Assembly (NCBI GenBank): GCA_003008705.1
Contig: PDUO01000060.1
Span: 109,701-173,700, forward strand
Direction: 5' to 3'
Length of the DNA: 64,000 nucleotides
Source: Pezicula radicicola
Taxonomy: Eukaryota; Ascomycota; Leotiomycetes; Helotiales; Dermateaceae
Part shown: positions 1 through 11,679 of the stretch, in pieces
How positions within the stretch are numbered: the stretch's first letter is position 1
Layout of the letters: the number at the start of each line of letters is the position of its first letter
The notes under the pieces: generated by a model
Databases searched by the model: none
Told to the model about the DNA's origin: nothing
The model's input: the letters and a program-made list of their open reading frames with translations, nothing else
Made by a program: the position numbers and the translations under genes

Positions 1-320
1 ATGGTGGTGGTGCAGCTGAGGGGTCATGGATATTTGGGGCGTGTGATTGGGGATATTTTGCGGTTGTTTTTCCTTTATTGCGGTGGTTGGGAGTACAGGT
101 AGGGTTTCGTGTAGATGAGTGATGGTGCCGTTTTGAAGAGGGATGTTTGGATGATGTGGTGGAACCTTGTATATCTGCTTCTGTTGGTTCTTGTTGGAAG
201 AATATTGGATGTGGTGTTCGACCTGTATATTCAGCGTAATAATCTTTAATATTGTGATGTTAGCATATTGAATATTATGTTGGCATTTGAAGAAAAGGCC
301 TTCTGCTTATTCCACATGCT

Positions 321-584
321 ATGGAAGATGGCGAGGGGATAAGAATTTACATACCTGGAGATCTATCCCTCCGACTAAAGCCCTTCGAAGTAAAACTTGA
401 AGTTGGAGCTTCGGATATCGAGGTAGATGCCAAGTTAAAGCCAACTTCCTCTACACTTGCACTTCTAGCATCAGCGGGAGGAGCACGTGTTCTCTCTTTA
501 GGTGGTGAAGTCATCTTTGACGATTCTGGATGGCTATCGTTCTTCGATAGTTGGGTTTCAAGAAGACCAAAGGGAATGTCTTGA
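321..584 (+). CDS. possible coding fragment of unknown function (87 codons)
   Basis: An ATG-initiated frame encodes a non-repetitive peptide rich in Val, Leu and Lys with alternating hydrophobic/charged residues, compatible with a beta-rich fold (for example LRLKPFEVKLEVGAS). The same frame stays open for 11 codons upstream of the ATG (through LLLIPHA) before a TGA. The segment could therefore be the last exon of a gene starting before the window, with an acceptor near 290, rather than a free-standing gene. I do not recognise the family. The upstream 300 bases show no clear exon. It could also be a chance open frame. Confidence 0.25.
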   Translation: MEDGEGIRIYIPGDLSLRLKPFEVKLEVGASDIEVDAKLKPTSSTLALLASAGGARVLSLGGEVIFDDSGWLSFFDSWVSRRPKGMS

Positions 585-1631
585 AGGTTTCTTTTGCTGG
601 AGCTAGTTTTTTTTCTTTGAGTTTGTTCAAATACAGATATTATGTTGTGTGTTTCGGAAGGAAAGAAGATGGAGAGAGCTTGAATTTTTGGATCTTTATA
701 TAATCCTAAGATGCTGTGGTAGACTACTATCTACTTAATCAGAGATGCACATTCATAGCCTTCCATTTAGTCAATGGGAGATGTGAATCTACTGAGTTCT
801 TAACTGTCAATCAGTTTATTTATTCACAACTTTATAGATGACCAGTACGTAAAGATACATAACTAAGTTCGTTAATCACAGGTTTATTAATACCCTACTG
901 TACCTATTGCTCTTTATACTATCTACTAATCCGAAATGGCAGTGAAAAACATCTGGCCTTGCAAAGTTGTTAAATGAAGGAATAGCACCGCTTTTAGGAA
1001 TCATATATCTCTGTTATTACAAGTAACCCTAACTCATTTCTTATGTCCCAATCACTAGAAATCTGATTCTAGATACCCACCAGTATATAGCTAGAGCTTT
1101 ATATGTTTTATAGAGCTATAAAACTAAAAGAGAAAAGTAAGCCTAAAGTTATAAGAACACAGGTGCCAAGAATAAATGACACTATAAGGAAACAAAATAG
1201 TTTGCTAGCTATATAAAATTCCATTACCTTACATATGCTTGTAACCGAGGTCTCTACCTAAAAATATATCCAAGAAATTAGACATCTCTCACCCAATGGA
1301 GCCAACCTTGAAGTTTCTGTAGACAAAATCCAGAATTAATTAAAGAGTATCATTTGTAAGATACTTGATCACACAATTAAGTGTCGGAATATAGTACTTG
1401 GGAGGAGGGTCCATGGAGTCCGGACTGTCCGGGAAGAAAACAGCTTGATGCTGACGCTGTCCGTTCAACCCGAGAAGAGTAATGGATGTTATTTTTTTTT
1501 CATCAGTATGACTACTGACGGTGGATCATCTATGTCATTTGGACAATGCGATTCCTGAATGGATGCCGAATTCCGTGACAGGGACTTCCAGGAATGCCAT
1601 TGCTATTAAATTATTCTAGAATATTGTGGAT
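585..1631. other. intergenic, nothing recognised
   Basis: AT-rich sequence with many stops in all frames. A T-run lies at about 1492-1501. No RNA gene or repeat was recognised. Confidence 0.5.
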
Positions 1632-2701
1632 CTACTCCGCTTCAGCCTCGTCTTTCTTATTGCCTTTCATCATAGCTCTATAGCTCTCGACAATATTCTT
1701 CCTCTCCACACCTAACTCTTCTCTCTTCCTCAAACTCCCGCTAGCTTTAGGCACATTCTCCACCTCTACCCTGGCACCCCTGACTTTAAACTTCTCCTTT
1801 GGTACCTTGGTGAAAGTTGGTGGCGCAAGCACAACATCATTCAGCCTTCTCGGTGCCTCATTCCTCTTCTTCGCAATAGCGGCCCAAGGGTCATCCTCTC
1901 CATCATCCATCTCACCAATGACCTTCTTTTTCTTCGCCTTTCCTTTCTTCTTGCTACTCGCAGAGGCCTTCACGTCATCAATGAGATCTGCCTTCCATCG
2001 CACTTTTCCATCAGCATCTTCCTCCATCTCATCCTCCTCTCTCAACTCTAAGGCTTCTTGCCTCGCCTCCTTGATCTTCTTATCCTGCTCGCGCCATTCG
2101 TCGTACATCCGATGCATCCTCTTTTCAGTCTTCGTGCGCCCAACCTTCAGACCCAGGGGATCTTTACCCTGCTTTGTTGTCTTGTTGATCAATCCTGACA
2201 CTGGTAACGCAGCATCGACTCTTGCAGAGAATTCCGACATCTTCTCGCCCACCCTGATCGTTGGTATATCCTTTGCCAGCTCCCTATTTCCATTTGTTGA
2301 TTCTTCTTCTACTACCGCATCTTCATTGTCTGCATTCGCTTTCGCCTTCTTTGCTTTCTTTTTCGAGGGTTTGATTCCGTCATCGAGGCCCTTGGGAAGT
2401 TTTTTGCCTTGGCTAAACGCCATTAGGCGCGCGAAGGCCTTGGGGGTGTCATCACTATCGTCCTTTCTCTTGCGCTTCTTCCCTGCTCGTTTTGTCGCAT
2501 TGGTTTCGCTCGTGAAGATGCCGTTTGCATGTGAGGATTTGGCGGTGGAGAGAGGTTTGGCTACTATGGAGGGTGGGAGGTTGATTCTGTGGACGCATTA
2601 AAGATTAGCATTGATGCCCAGCAGCAGCAGGTACAAGAGCATGTATCATCATCTACATACGTATCTTTATCCTCCCCTCTCCGGGTATGTTTGTGTGGCA
2701 T
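1632..2701 (-). CDS. basic, probably nuclear/nucleolar conserved fungal protein
   Basis: My model is exon 1 2701-2661, intron 2660-2587 (74 bp, donor GTATGT, branch GCTAAT, acceptor CAG) and exon 2 2586-1632, giving 331 residues. The short first exon restores an ATG (MPHKHTRRG...) that the long exon lacks: exon 2 is open for 54 codons upstream of its first Met. The protein is highly charged, with KRAGKKRKRK and KKAKKAKA nuclear-localisation-like clusters, acidic stretches and a conserved-looking C-terminus (KEKFKVRGARVEVENVP, then GSLRKREELGVERKNIVESY). Fungal proteins with this C-terminus have, from memory, sometimes been auto-labelled urease-accessory-like, which I would not trust. The composition suggests a ribosome-biogenesis or chromatin-associated protein, but this is inference. 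The long plus-strand frame over the same bases is its shadow. Confidence 0.8.
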
Positions 2702-3752
2702 GGCGGAGAGTAAGCAATGAGTGGATGGTATTTTAGTGGTGGAAGATAGAGGACGGGAGCATGCGGAGATGTTCAAGGCAGTTTCCACAAGCGATAAGAT
2801 AAATTTTCATGAGGCGTCTAGGTTAAGGTAGAGAAGGCTGAAAACGATTTTGAATTTCCAACCAATAATAATTTAGCCTTCCAACCCGTTCAGGGCCTTC
2901 TTGTCAGGCCTTCTGGCGCCTTGGCAAAGGAAAGAAAGCTTTACCCCATTTTTTGGATCTTGCCAAGTGAAGGTCTTGACTCTTTCTTCCCTGGAAAACC
3001 TCGGCACACCCCGGTCTGCATTCTGCTTCTGGCCTGTAGACGCCGAAACCAAAGATGAAAATTGAGAGTCTCGCAATTCACATTGCAACATCAGATCTGA
3101 ATCCTCTTGGATCCTCTTCCAGCTCGCGTCCAGCTGCCGGCATGCGCTTCTACTTCAAGACTTGTTTCGCCAGTATTTTCGACGTCTGTGCCCGCCTATT
3201 GGCTGACATGGGATCACCTGAAGAGAGTTTTGATCTGCTCCAGAGCGGTGCCCCTGGTCCCCTATTCTCGCCCCTCAGTTGCTGAACAAGACCTAACCAC
3301 TGCCGTCACATCGTCGCGCACGCGCAGTAGAACCCTGAACTCCCTGAACTCTCTAGCCGTGCCGTGCTAGCCTGCCACGGTCTGGATGCTTGAAGCTGAG
3401 TGGCTTCAATGTCGACATCAAGCCCCAAGCATTTTAAGACATTCGTCCGCACCTCACACCGAACATCTCCCATTCTTATCAATAACCTCATTGCCTGCTT
3501 TCTCCCTCCCTTCTTCCCTTTGTAAATCACCAACCTCGTAGTTGGAGTGACATTGGTGACATTCAGGCTTCGCAAGCTCTTCCGTCCTGGTACCGAATTG
3601 GCCAATCAAGCCTGAAGAGAGACATTTAGAGTCTACCAGAACGAGCACTGCCTCTTGCGCCATTTCCCCGACTTTATTTACATGGCGCCAGCCTTATAGC
3701 GGCCCAACTCCATAGTCGCTACCTCTACAAGACGGACACTCCTTTCGCAGCC
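2702..3752. other. intergenic between divergent genes, nothing recognised
   Basis: About 1.05 kb between a minus-strand and a plus-strand gene, so it probably holds both promoters. Several short frames occur on both strands, but none has recognisable domains or plausible splice continuity. Confidence 0.5.
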
Positions 3753-5347
3753 ATGCCTCGAATAACCACTGATATCGACGACCTCAACGTCTCACCTGCA
3801 CCTCCGTACAACGACAATGATCCAATCTCACCTACCTCCTCCTCAGATCGGTCTTCCTTCGAGAAATCGCGCAAACCCCTCGCCGACTTCGAACACGATC
3901 CGATGAACATGAGAGATATGGAGGAAGACGCGGGATTTGAGAGGAAGCCAAGACGACCTAGGAGGCAGAGCTGGTGGACGCACATGGCGCTGAGGGCGGC
4001 GGGCACGAGGTACACTAATGATTTAAACGGAGAGCCGAGTCCGGGCGTGTTATCAGATATATACCAAATGGAGCCGAGGAGGAGGGCGAAAAGGAATTGG
4101 TTTAATTATTTGGTGTTTGGGGGCATCAGTGGGTGCACGATATTGTGAGTCTTCTGGCCTTGAGATGGAAGGGCTTCTGCTGACGCCGGGACAGAATGTT
4201 CCTCCTAATCATCAATTTGGTACTCGGTGTTGCGACTTTGTTCTGGTCTGAGGATATTGACCGAATTCTGTCAGAATGGGGTAGGCCAGGATCGGGTAAG
4301 AATGGCAAAACACACCCACACTACTCATCACTAACATACTTTGTAGGCACAGAAAAGCTTGCATGGTATCCCACCGACTTCACTCGAGACATCGTCCCAA
4401 TACCTTGCCACTCTCACAACGACTACTGGCGCAGAGTTCCTCTCTTCTCTGCTCTACGTGCAGGCTGCACTGGTGTTGAAGCAGATGTGTGGCTATTTGA
4501 TGAGGATCTGTATGTTGGACACAACACAGCCTCCCTAACAAGAAACCGAACCTTTCAATCCCTCTACGTCCATCCTCTCGTAGAACTCCTCACAAAGCAA
4601 AATCCAAGCACAGACTTCTACAATGGTACCAGCCATGGAGTTTTCGATACCGATCCAGGAAAGTCCCTCACCTTGCTGGTGGACGTCAAGACGTCCGGCG
4701 CCGAAACCTGGCCCTGGGTTCTAGCACAGCTCGAACCTCTCCGCGAACGTGGATGGCTCTCGTACGTTGAAGATGGAAATGTCCACACACGACCTGTTAC
4801 AGTAGTTGGCACAGGCAACACGCCCTTCGACTTGCTCACCGCCAATAATACTTACCGGGATGCATTCTTCGACGCTCCATTGAACGACATGTGGGAAGCA
4901 AAAGAAACCCCAAGCGACTGGCCCGCATTGGACGATTCTGCACCGGGAGAATCTTTCGCAGAAGACGAAGGATCGTGGGAAGAAACCACCCGTGCTCCAT
5001 CGACCACCTCGTCAACTCTACCCACCACCAAGCTCAAAGACGTAGGCCAAGGCCACTCAGGTATTTCAGCCGACACATCATTCAACTCCACAAACTCCTA
5101 CTATGCATCCGTCTCCTTCAATAGCGCTGTCGGTCACATGTGGAGAGGCCGTCTAAGCCCAAGACAGATGAAGATCATCCGAGGTCAGATCAGGGGTGCA
5201 CATCGCCGGGGTTTGAAGGCCAGATATTGGGATTTACCATCCTGGCCACTCGGCTTGAGAAATCACGTCTGGGATGTGCTAGTCAGGGAGGGAGTGGATA
5301 TGTTGAATGTAGATGATTTGAGAGCTGCTAGTAGACAAGTCTGGTAA
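3753..5347 (+). CDS. AIM6: AIM6-like membrane-anchored PLC-like phosphodiesterase
   Basis: Exons are 3753-4144, 4195-4295 and 4347-5347 (497 residues), with introns of 50 and 51 bp. The first junction restores the frame TT|A just before a transmembrane segment (LVFGGISGCTI then LMFLLIINLVLGVATLFW, about residues 119-147). The second intron has GTAAGA, a CTAAC branch and TAG. It is a multiple of three without stops, so its retention would add 17 residues. The luminal part opens with the family signature PCHSHNDYWRRVPLFSALRAG followed by GVEADVW and LYVGH, as in fungal altered inheritance of mitochondria protein 6 and related PLC-like phosphodiesterases (His, Glu and Asp of the active site are present). 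The N-terminus is cytosolic, acidic and Ser/Pro-rich. The substrate is unknown. Confidence 0.85.
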
Positions 5348-6535
5348 AAGGAGAAGAATTGCGGAAGGGTCACTCAGTCGGTCAAGACCAGTTCTCTTTT
5401 TTTACGGTTGGTTTGATTTGGGTATACCACAGCATGGGACTGGAGTTTAGAGTGGCGTTATAGGTATTTTGACATCACTTTACTTACAGGTAGAGTAGCG
5501 GCATTATATACAGTTTTGCTGTGGCGTGAAGGAATCACTGGTATGGGAATGGGAATGGGAATGGAATAGAAATACCATTTTGTGGTTTGAGATAGGTACA
5601 TGTACTGTACCTAGGTATTTTACATTATATATACAAGTATTCGATGCTTGGCTAGGTAGTTAGCTATTATAGAGTCGCTTGAATATATACCAGTCATATT
5701 TACCTTACCTATTTATATTTTGTTGATTTGTTATAAGGAGTAATATATATGGATTGGGTTAAAAAGATACAAGATTTATATCTTGTACACTACATAGGTA
5801 TAGGTATTGTTATGTTTTTGTTGGATAAGGAGGGTAGGTGCGGGAAGGAAAGTGGGGGTTGATCACGTGACTTTCATGGTGCTTATCCCGCCCCGTCGGC
5901 CGTCCTGTCCCCCGTCCCCGGTTAGAATTCTTGACGGTTGGTTCTTTTTGGTGTGTGTGTGTTTTGTAAGGGAGTGATGAAAGCGGATGTTTTTGGAATT
6001 GGGAGTTGTCAGCCTGTAATCACGTGTTTCTTGTATATCTTCATTTCTAGTGGCCATAGCGCCCGCTAATCCCTCCGAAATCACATATTAATTCCAACCA
6101 TTCTAGCCTAATATAGCACCATTTTTACGTCCCTCATTTTTGTATAGATATAGGCCTATTCTAGGTATCAATCCTTTAATATATAAACCCAACTTACCTC
6201 CCACCTAATAGAGGCAAGCAATAGAACCTTTATTCATAGTTTTTACAACCTTCGGCAATTTCTCCATATACAATATATTCAATGTGGTCAAGGGTTCATA
6301 GGAGTTAATAGGTTAGTGGATTTCTTTGCTCGTTCATGTACTTAGGTACAGGAGGCATCTAGGTCAAGAAAGCTGCAGCATGATCTAGCCTCACATTAGT
6401 GATTTACTTGCAATCTTTGGGTCCATCAAAGTTCTTGACTTTTTTCCGCATTAATTTTAAATGAAATAAGTCATTACCTATGTATGATGTTGTGCTAATT
6501 GGTGGGGTTTCCTTCGTAGTCGTGCGATGTACTAG
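5348..6535. other. intergenic, AT-rich
   Basis: No gene recognised. It contains a short GGGAAT tandem run at about 5544-5565 and many TATA/TACCTA-like words. Confidence 0.5.
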
Positions 6536-7030
6536 TGTGAGTAATGTGCTCGCTTAATTTATGTACTTTCTTTGTTGCCTATATATAACGTATAACAAAG
6601 GAACGCCTAACTTCCCTCCTACCAGTTCCTACTCTACACATTTTTTTTTCTGTTCCTCTCATGCCACTTACTACTTACTTTTCTATTGTATACAGAGATA
6701 CCTATATATCAACTAATACTTAATCTCACTTACACGTACCCACATAGGTTTTCTTTAATTGCACCGGTTCTGTAATGTAATAAATGAGTGTAATACGGTA
6801 GTATAGTGCTCGCCTCGGCTCGGGCAATTTAATTTTCTACTTCTTTGTTGTTTTTAACAAAGGGAGATCTAGCTTCCCACTTCCCACCTCCTGGCCTACA
6901 CATCAATTTTTCCTTTCCTTTAATTTTCTCTTATCTCATCACATCACATCCACTACTTACTTTTCTATTATATACATACCTATCTATCTATCCACAAAAC
7001 CTTAAACCTCACACTTACCCACACAACAGA
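6536..7030 (+). repeat. diverged direct tandem duplication upstream of the 7.1 kb gene
   Basis: Two consecutive blocks of about 215-250 bp (about 6536-6750 and 6784-7030) share collinear words: GTGCTCGC, then CTTTGTTG, AACAAAGG, CTTCCC, CTACACAT, then CTACTTACTTTTCTAT followed by ATACA, then CTTACAC/CACTTACCCACA. The second block ends about 70 bp before the ATG at 7101. It could be duplicated promoter or 5' leader sequence. Confidence 0.6.
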
Positions 7031-7100
7031 TTCCTACTTACACTATATACCTCCTGTGTCCAAACTGTACTCTACTTTATTCCTTTCAGCTAAAAAGTAA

Positions 7101-7824
7101 ATGCAAATGCCCTTCCACAACCTCTCAACATTTCAATCTACATCATCATCACGATCTGCACAATCCACTCCCTCCGCCGAATTCACTCACGGTAGTGCCA
7201 GTAACAGTAACAACGATAATTATTACCAATATCAAAATCGCATTCGGAATCAGGGTTTGAGTCAGGAGCTGAGTCAGGAGCAGAGTCGGGGTCTAAATTG
7301 GAATTCAAGTCAAGACGTGATTCAGAACCGGAATATGGATGATGTTAATAAGGGAGAGGGAAATACTAAGGCTTCAGATGGTAGTAATTCTACTGAGAGA
7401 ATCACTACTACTAGTACGTCTAGATGTGGAAATGGAAATGGAAATGGAAATACAGGTACAAATGCGAAATCAGGTTTGGATGTTGAGATGTGGAAAACGG
7501 GACGACAGCAAGAAGATAAAAGTGAGATGAGGGGGGATGGACGTGTTCTTGGTGGTAGTAGAGAGATGAGCGAGATTGATAGGGAGGTGTTTAGGAGGAA
7601 GGCTGGGGATGCTGCTGAGGTAAGTTAATTTTTCCATCCCCCCTCGTTTCTTTAAATGTGGTTTTATGGGGAGTGAGTGGAGTAGAATGATGCTGATCAT
7701 TTCTCGGGTGTAGGCAAGAGCTAAAGCTGCTGCTTTAGGGAGGAAAGGGAAGATTGGGAAGTTGGGGAGGAGTTTGTTGAGGGAGAAGAGGGAGGGGAGA
7801 GGAGCGGGTTGGGGTGGGAGGTAA
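7101..7824 (+). CDS. hypothetical low-complexity protein with basic C-terminus
   Basis: Exons 7101-7619 and 7714-7824, intron 94 bp (donor GTAAGT, acceptor GTAG), giving 209 residues. The N-terminal two thirds are Ser/Asn/Gln-rich with LSQE-type and GNGNGN repeats, probably disordered. The second exon supplies a compact basic tail (AKAAALGRKGKIGKLGRSLL, then basic residues to GWGGR) that looks more constrained than the rest. The splice keeps the frame (AAE|ARAKAAAL), which supports a real gene. No family recognised. It resembles small fungal proteins annotated only as hypothetical. Confidence 0.6.
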
Positions 7825-8514
7825 GAGGAGCGTAGATTCTGTGTTAGAGTTTATTAGATCTATGTAATAGATAATAAAAGTAACTATTATCTTAGAGTAA
7901 GAAGTATTTATGTAAGTTCCTATACTTTTCGTAGGTACCTTCCCTTGCCCAATTACTAGAAATTGCCTAATAGCAACACGAGCTCGCTTCAGTACTTTAA
8001 AAAGAACTCCTTTTATTCAACGTTCGATGTTTTGTTTAAATAAATAGGTAGTGCAATAACCAATGGGAGCGGTCCACACAGATATCACGAGCGTGGTTGC
8101 CTCATTGGTGCACGTTGAAGTGACATATGCAGTTGCATATTCAGCCTCGCTCAACACCGCCACCGCCCGACTGGAGAGGGAAGGAGCTGACGTCTTCCCC
8201 TCCCCAACTTCTCCAATCCTCTTCAACCTCTCTTCACAAAACATCTCCCACAAATAAATCGTAATCGACTTTGCAACATCACTCAGGAATCCTCACTTGT
8301 TCAATATCACTTCTCTGCGTTGTAGAAGGTGAAAAGGACAGCGAGGCTAGCGCTGTGTTCTTTCCTTCTTCGATCATTGCAACTTGAAGCTGTCTACTAG
8401 ACGCTCGTATCTGAAATACAGATCATTCCTCCAACGAATCTCATTCTCACAAAGACTCTCAAATCTCAACTTCAAAATCAATCCCGCGATCCAAAAGGCC
8501 CAACGTTCGTCGAA
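7825..8514. other. promoter/5' leader of the 883-codon gene
   Basis: No gene seen. The segment at about 8070-8300 is the source of the decayed copy found at about 11.68-11.9 kb, so it was duplicated together with part of the following gene. Confidence 0.5.
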
Positions 8515-11166
8515 ATGTCCAGCGCCTTGGTCCCAAGCACCCAGTCTGGGCCGAACTTTACGCAACAAGGCTCTGTTGACTGGATCGCCCTATCAAACTC
8601 CACATTGCACTTCTCTGTCGAAGTACTATCCCGATTTTCCAAAGCAGGTGTCGAAATGATCACAATCGCAATGGGCCAAGCCCTGTTCTCAGGCTTTAAA
8701 GTGCCACCCGAGGGGCAAAAGCGACTTTCTGATGCAATTGCCAAGCTGAAAGCAATTTCGTCTTATGGGAAAGTGCTTTGGTTCGGATTTGGAATCAAGC
8801 ATGTTGTACGAACATTATGTGAGACCGAACAAGGAGCCACTTGTGCTGCAATTTGTGCTTGTCTATCAGTGTCTTATGATAATTTTTTTGCCAGCAAAGT
8901 CCTGAAGGCACTGGCTGATGCATCGAAAGCACCCAACTCACTCACACCCTCCATAGCACAATGGGGTGCATTAATGAATATTTGTGCTGGCGCTGTCACG
9001 GATTCAACTTTTGCCAACACAGTCGAAGGTTTCTCTCGGTTGCTTCAAGATCGGTCGGTTGGTCGTGGAATTCCTCTGCACGAGCCTACAACACCAGAAA
9101 CTATCGCTGGTGCTTTGCTCGAGCTCTGCAAAGTCACTAACGGTTCTCAGCAGAGTGTGACTTTTGAAGGTGGGGTGGACTGCGGTTGGCTTGCAGCAGT
9201 TGCGCAGTGGTTTTTGTGTTTGCGAATCGAGGTCGTAGACTTATCTGGAGAAATATTATATTGGAATTCTAAGTTTACCAATGGCCAATACCCGCAGGTG
9301 ACTATCATACGAAATTCTTCCCAGTTCCATGAGAGGATGGAGTCAATGCTTGTCAGTCGGTCGTATTATGTGCCAGCTGGGAAACTCCATTTCGGTTTGC
9401 TCGATGAAGCAGCGCTGGGCGGGGATAATCATCCACACCTTTACTCACAGGGACGGAGCGAATGGAATTTCATACTTCGCGACACTTTTGGGGAAGCTGC
9501 TGAAAAATTGCTTCATCAAAATAATGGAGACATTCTTGCGGAGTTTTTGTGTTCAGGAATATCCTATTTTGTGTCCAACTCATCATACAACAACGTCCGC
9601 CCTCCTCCCATAATGACGCCTTGGGGTAATGCGCAGCATTCAACGATTTCGGAGATACGACAAAGGTTTTTGTCGTATGCCGCCTATCAACTACCCGAGC
9701 TGAAGCACATTCTAAACTCCGCCAAATCAAAAGACAATGGACAAGTATATATCGACAGAAATGAGAATACATTTTCCCCTGTACTGAAAGATACATGTTC
9801 TTGCAAGCTTTGCAGCAAAGAGGGCAATGACCCAACTGTGTTCTGCTTTCATCGGCTTGGAGTAACGATTTTCAAATTTCTTTGGATCCTTTGCTGGTGT
9901 GATGTCGATTTATCAACAAAACCGTCACCCAACGGGCTTTTGATTCTATATCATACCCATAGGTACGGAGATAACTTCCCGGATGATGTTCGAAAGCAAT
10001 TTTGGAACCGTGGTGTGAGCCTTGAACTCTTATCTTTATTCACAGGCTTCACCACCCCGAAATTGCGAGGCAGAAGAGTCTCTGCCCTTAGCGACGGCGG
10101 CATGTGTGTATTCCTTCAGGTTTTGAAAGACCCCAACGTCATGCCGCTACAATTTATCAGGCATATACTACTCCCGGGTCAAATCGAGCTGTCAGGATCA
10201 ATATACCGACAGGTATTTGACAGAAGACCACCTCTCCAGGCATTCAAGGATAGAGTTTATCTAAACTCTTGGCTAACTGAAAAAATACCTTCAATGGAAT
10301 GGAAACTTATGGTTGAGGAGACATTAGCTGCTTCCGATCTGCAGGTTGCGTTCGACATGACTGCAAATGCAGCCTTGAAGTGGAATTGTTTAAGCGTCGG
10401 TATAACGGCTTTACGGGAAGTTGTTATGGATAGAATGGAAGCAGGAATGTGTCGGAACAAGAAAATCAAGACTGTCGGTACCACAGAAATTAATGCACCT
10501 GCAGGCAGCTCGTGGGTAGGATTGTGCCGTGAAGCAAAGGCATACCTTTCGGCTAGCACCGAAGATGCGGCCCACGGTCTCACTAATCAAGGGGAATGGG
10601 TCCTTATGCTGTATCGGAATCCGAACTTGAACGATGACACCGTGCTGGTACTGCGAGGAAGTAGCAAGGAATTATATCATGCCCTCTTTCTCTGTTCTAC
10701 AGGAGATTATGGACAATTTTTAATAGCCGAAAAGGGGACTACACTTCTTGCACGCATTGAAACATGTATTCCGTGTTCAATCACGTATACGAACAGTTTT
10801 GAGGGTAACCAAAAATGGGAGGTGTACACAAAATTCCTGACCGACAGATCTTCGTCAAGTGTCAAGGTTTTTGATTCCCTTGAATATCTACCAGAACCAA
10901 CCCAACATGTCTCCAATCCAGCGAACATGTCATGGATAGGAGATTCAATAGCAAAGAAAAGGAACTTTTACCGTGGACAGAGGAAAGGGGATTTAGAAGG
11001 TTTCTTAAGGCGCCGTGGACTTCAATTCAGTAAGAGTATGAAAAAAGATGGCTTGATCGATCTTCTACAACAAAATGATGTACACAACGCCGATGCTGCT
11101 GCGGAAGATGGTTTTAAGGATAACGAGATAGAAGACTCAGATGTAGTTATGTTAGATGATGTGTAA
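8515..11166 (+). CDS. large orphan fungal protein with SAP-like C-terminal motif
   Basis: A single uninterrupted exon of 884 codons starts with ATG in good context (CGAAATGTCC). I recognise the N-terminal style (WGALMNICAG about residues 152-161, later DCGWLAAVAQWFLCLRIEV about 222-240) from an expanded ascomycete family without an assigned domain. A Cys cluster CSCKLCSKEG, then CFH, at about residues 426-445 could bind metal. Near the C-terminus, KGDLEGFLRRRGLQFSKSMK followed by DGLIDLLQ (about residues 825-853) has the helix-extended-helix pattern of a SAP nucleic-acid-binding motif, and an acidic tail follows. No signal peptide or clear membrane segment was seen. Neighbouring HET genes and a decayed copy place it in an accessory region. 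The function is unknown, and a role in recognition or nucleic-acid binding is only inference. Confidence 0.85.
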   Translation: MSSALVPSTQSGPNFTQQGSVDWIALSNSTLHFSVEVLSRFSKAGVEMITIAMGQALFSGFKVPPEGQKRLSDAIAKLKAISSYGKVLWFGFGIKHVVRTLCETEQGATCAAICACLSVSYDNFFASKVLKALADASKAPNSLTPSIAQWGALMNICAGAVTDSTFANTVEGFSRLLQDRSVGRGIPLHEPTTPETIAGALLELCKVTNGSQQSVTFEGGVDCGWLAAVAQWFLCLRIEVVDLSGEILYWNSKFTNGQYPQVTIIRNSSQFHERMESMLVSRSYYVPAGKLHFGLLDEAALGGDNHPHLYSQGRSEWNFILRDTFGEAAEKLLHQNNGDILAEFLCSGISYFVSNSSYNNVRPPPIMTPWGNAQHSTISEIRQRFLSYAAYQLPELKHILNSAKSKDNGQVYIDRNENTFSPVLKDTCSCKLCSKEGNDPTVFCFHRLGVTIFKFLWILCWCDVDLSTKPSPNGLLILYHTHRYGDNFPDDVRKQFWNRGVSLELLSLFTGFTTPKLRGRRVSALSDGGMCVFLQVLKDPNVMPLQFIRHILLPGQIELSGSIYRQVFDRRPPLQAFKDRVYLNSWLTEKIPSMEWKLMVEETLAASDLQVAFDMTANAALKWNCLSVGITALREVVMDRMEAGMCRNKKIKTVGTTEINAPAGSSWVGLCREAKAYLSASTEDAAHGLTNQGEWVLMLYRNPNLNDDTVLVLRGSSKELYHALFLCSTGDYGQFLIAEKGTTLLARIETCIPCSITYTNSFEGNQKWEVYTKFLTDRSSSSVKVFDSLEYLPEPTQHVSNPANMSWIGDSIAKKRNFYRGQRKGDLEGFLRRRGLQFSKSMKKDGLIDLLQQNDVHNADAAAEDGFKDNEIEDSDVVMLDDV

Positions 11167-11679
11167 TTTCCATGTCTGTGCTTTCGAGGGGATTTACTGC
11201 ATGGAAATTAAGGTTGAAGGGAAATGTAGGATAATAGATTGTGCTTTTTGGGTGTTATTTACTTGGGTTGGGTTAGATCTAAGGATACGAATTAAGTTAA
11301 TAACTTATATTATTGTTTTAAAATATAATAATTTATATAGTAAGTTACTCTATACCTAGGCTAAAAAATTTAATAAATAGAATAGAATAAATAAAGAGGA
11401 TAATTATAAGACCGATTTCTATTTAGTTTAATAGGTACTACTATTACCTTCAACGATTTATAAAGGTATTTAAGAATATATACTTACTTAAGTAAAACTA
11501 TATAGTAGTAAAAGACTAATAAAAGTACTCTAAAGAGATACTATAAGAGAAAACAAGGGGAATTCGTCAATTTCGTGGTCAAGAAGTGGTTGTATTAAGG
11601 TTGTTTAGTTCTATAGAATTAAGGTTAGTTTTATAGTCGAAAGCAACACTAACCTAATTGAGAATAGTGCCTCGAAATT
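11167..11679. other. AT-rich intergenic block
   Basis: Extremely AT-rich from about 11290 to 11560, with TA-rich words typical of repeat-induced-point-mutated sequence. Nothing coding. Confidence 0.5.

Noticed and set aside
1807..2601. Long plus-strand open frame of 264 codons
   Set aside because: It is the complement of the Lys/Glu-rich exon on the minus strand; its Ser/Phe/Leu-rich composition is the mirror of that bias, and no motif is present.
5863..6084. Short minus-strand frame in the AIM6 3' gap
   Set aside because: Low-complexity, no homologous pattern, and probably part of untranslated sequence.
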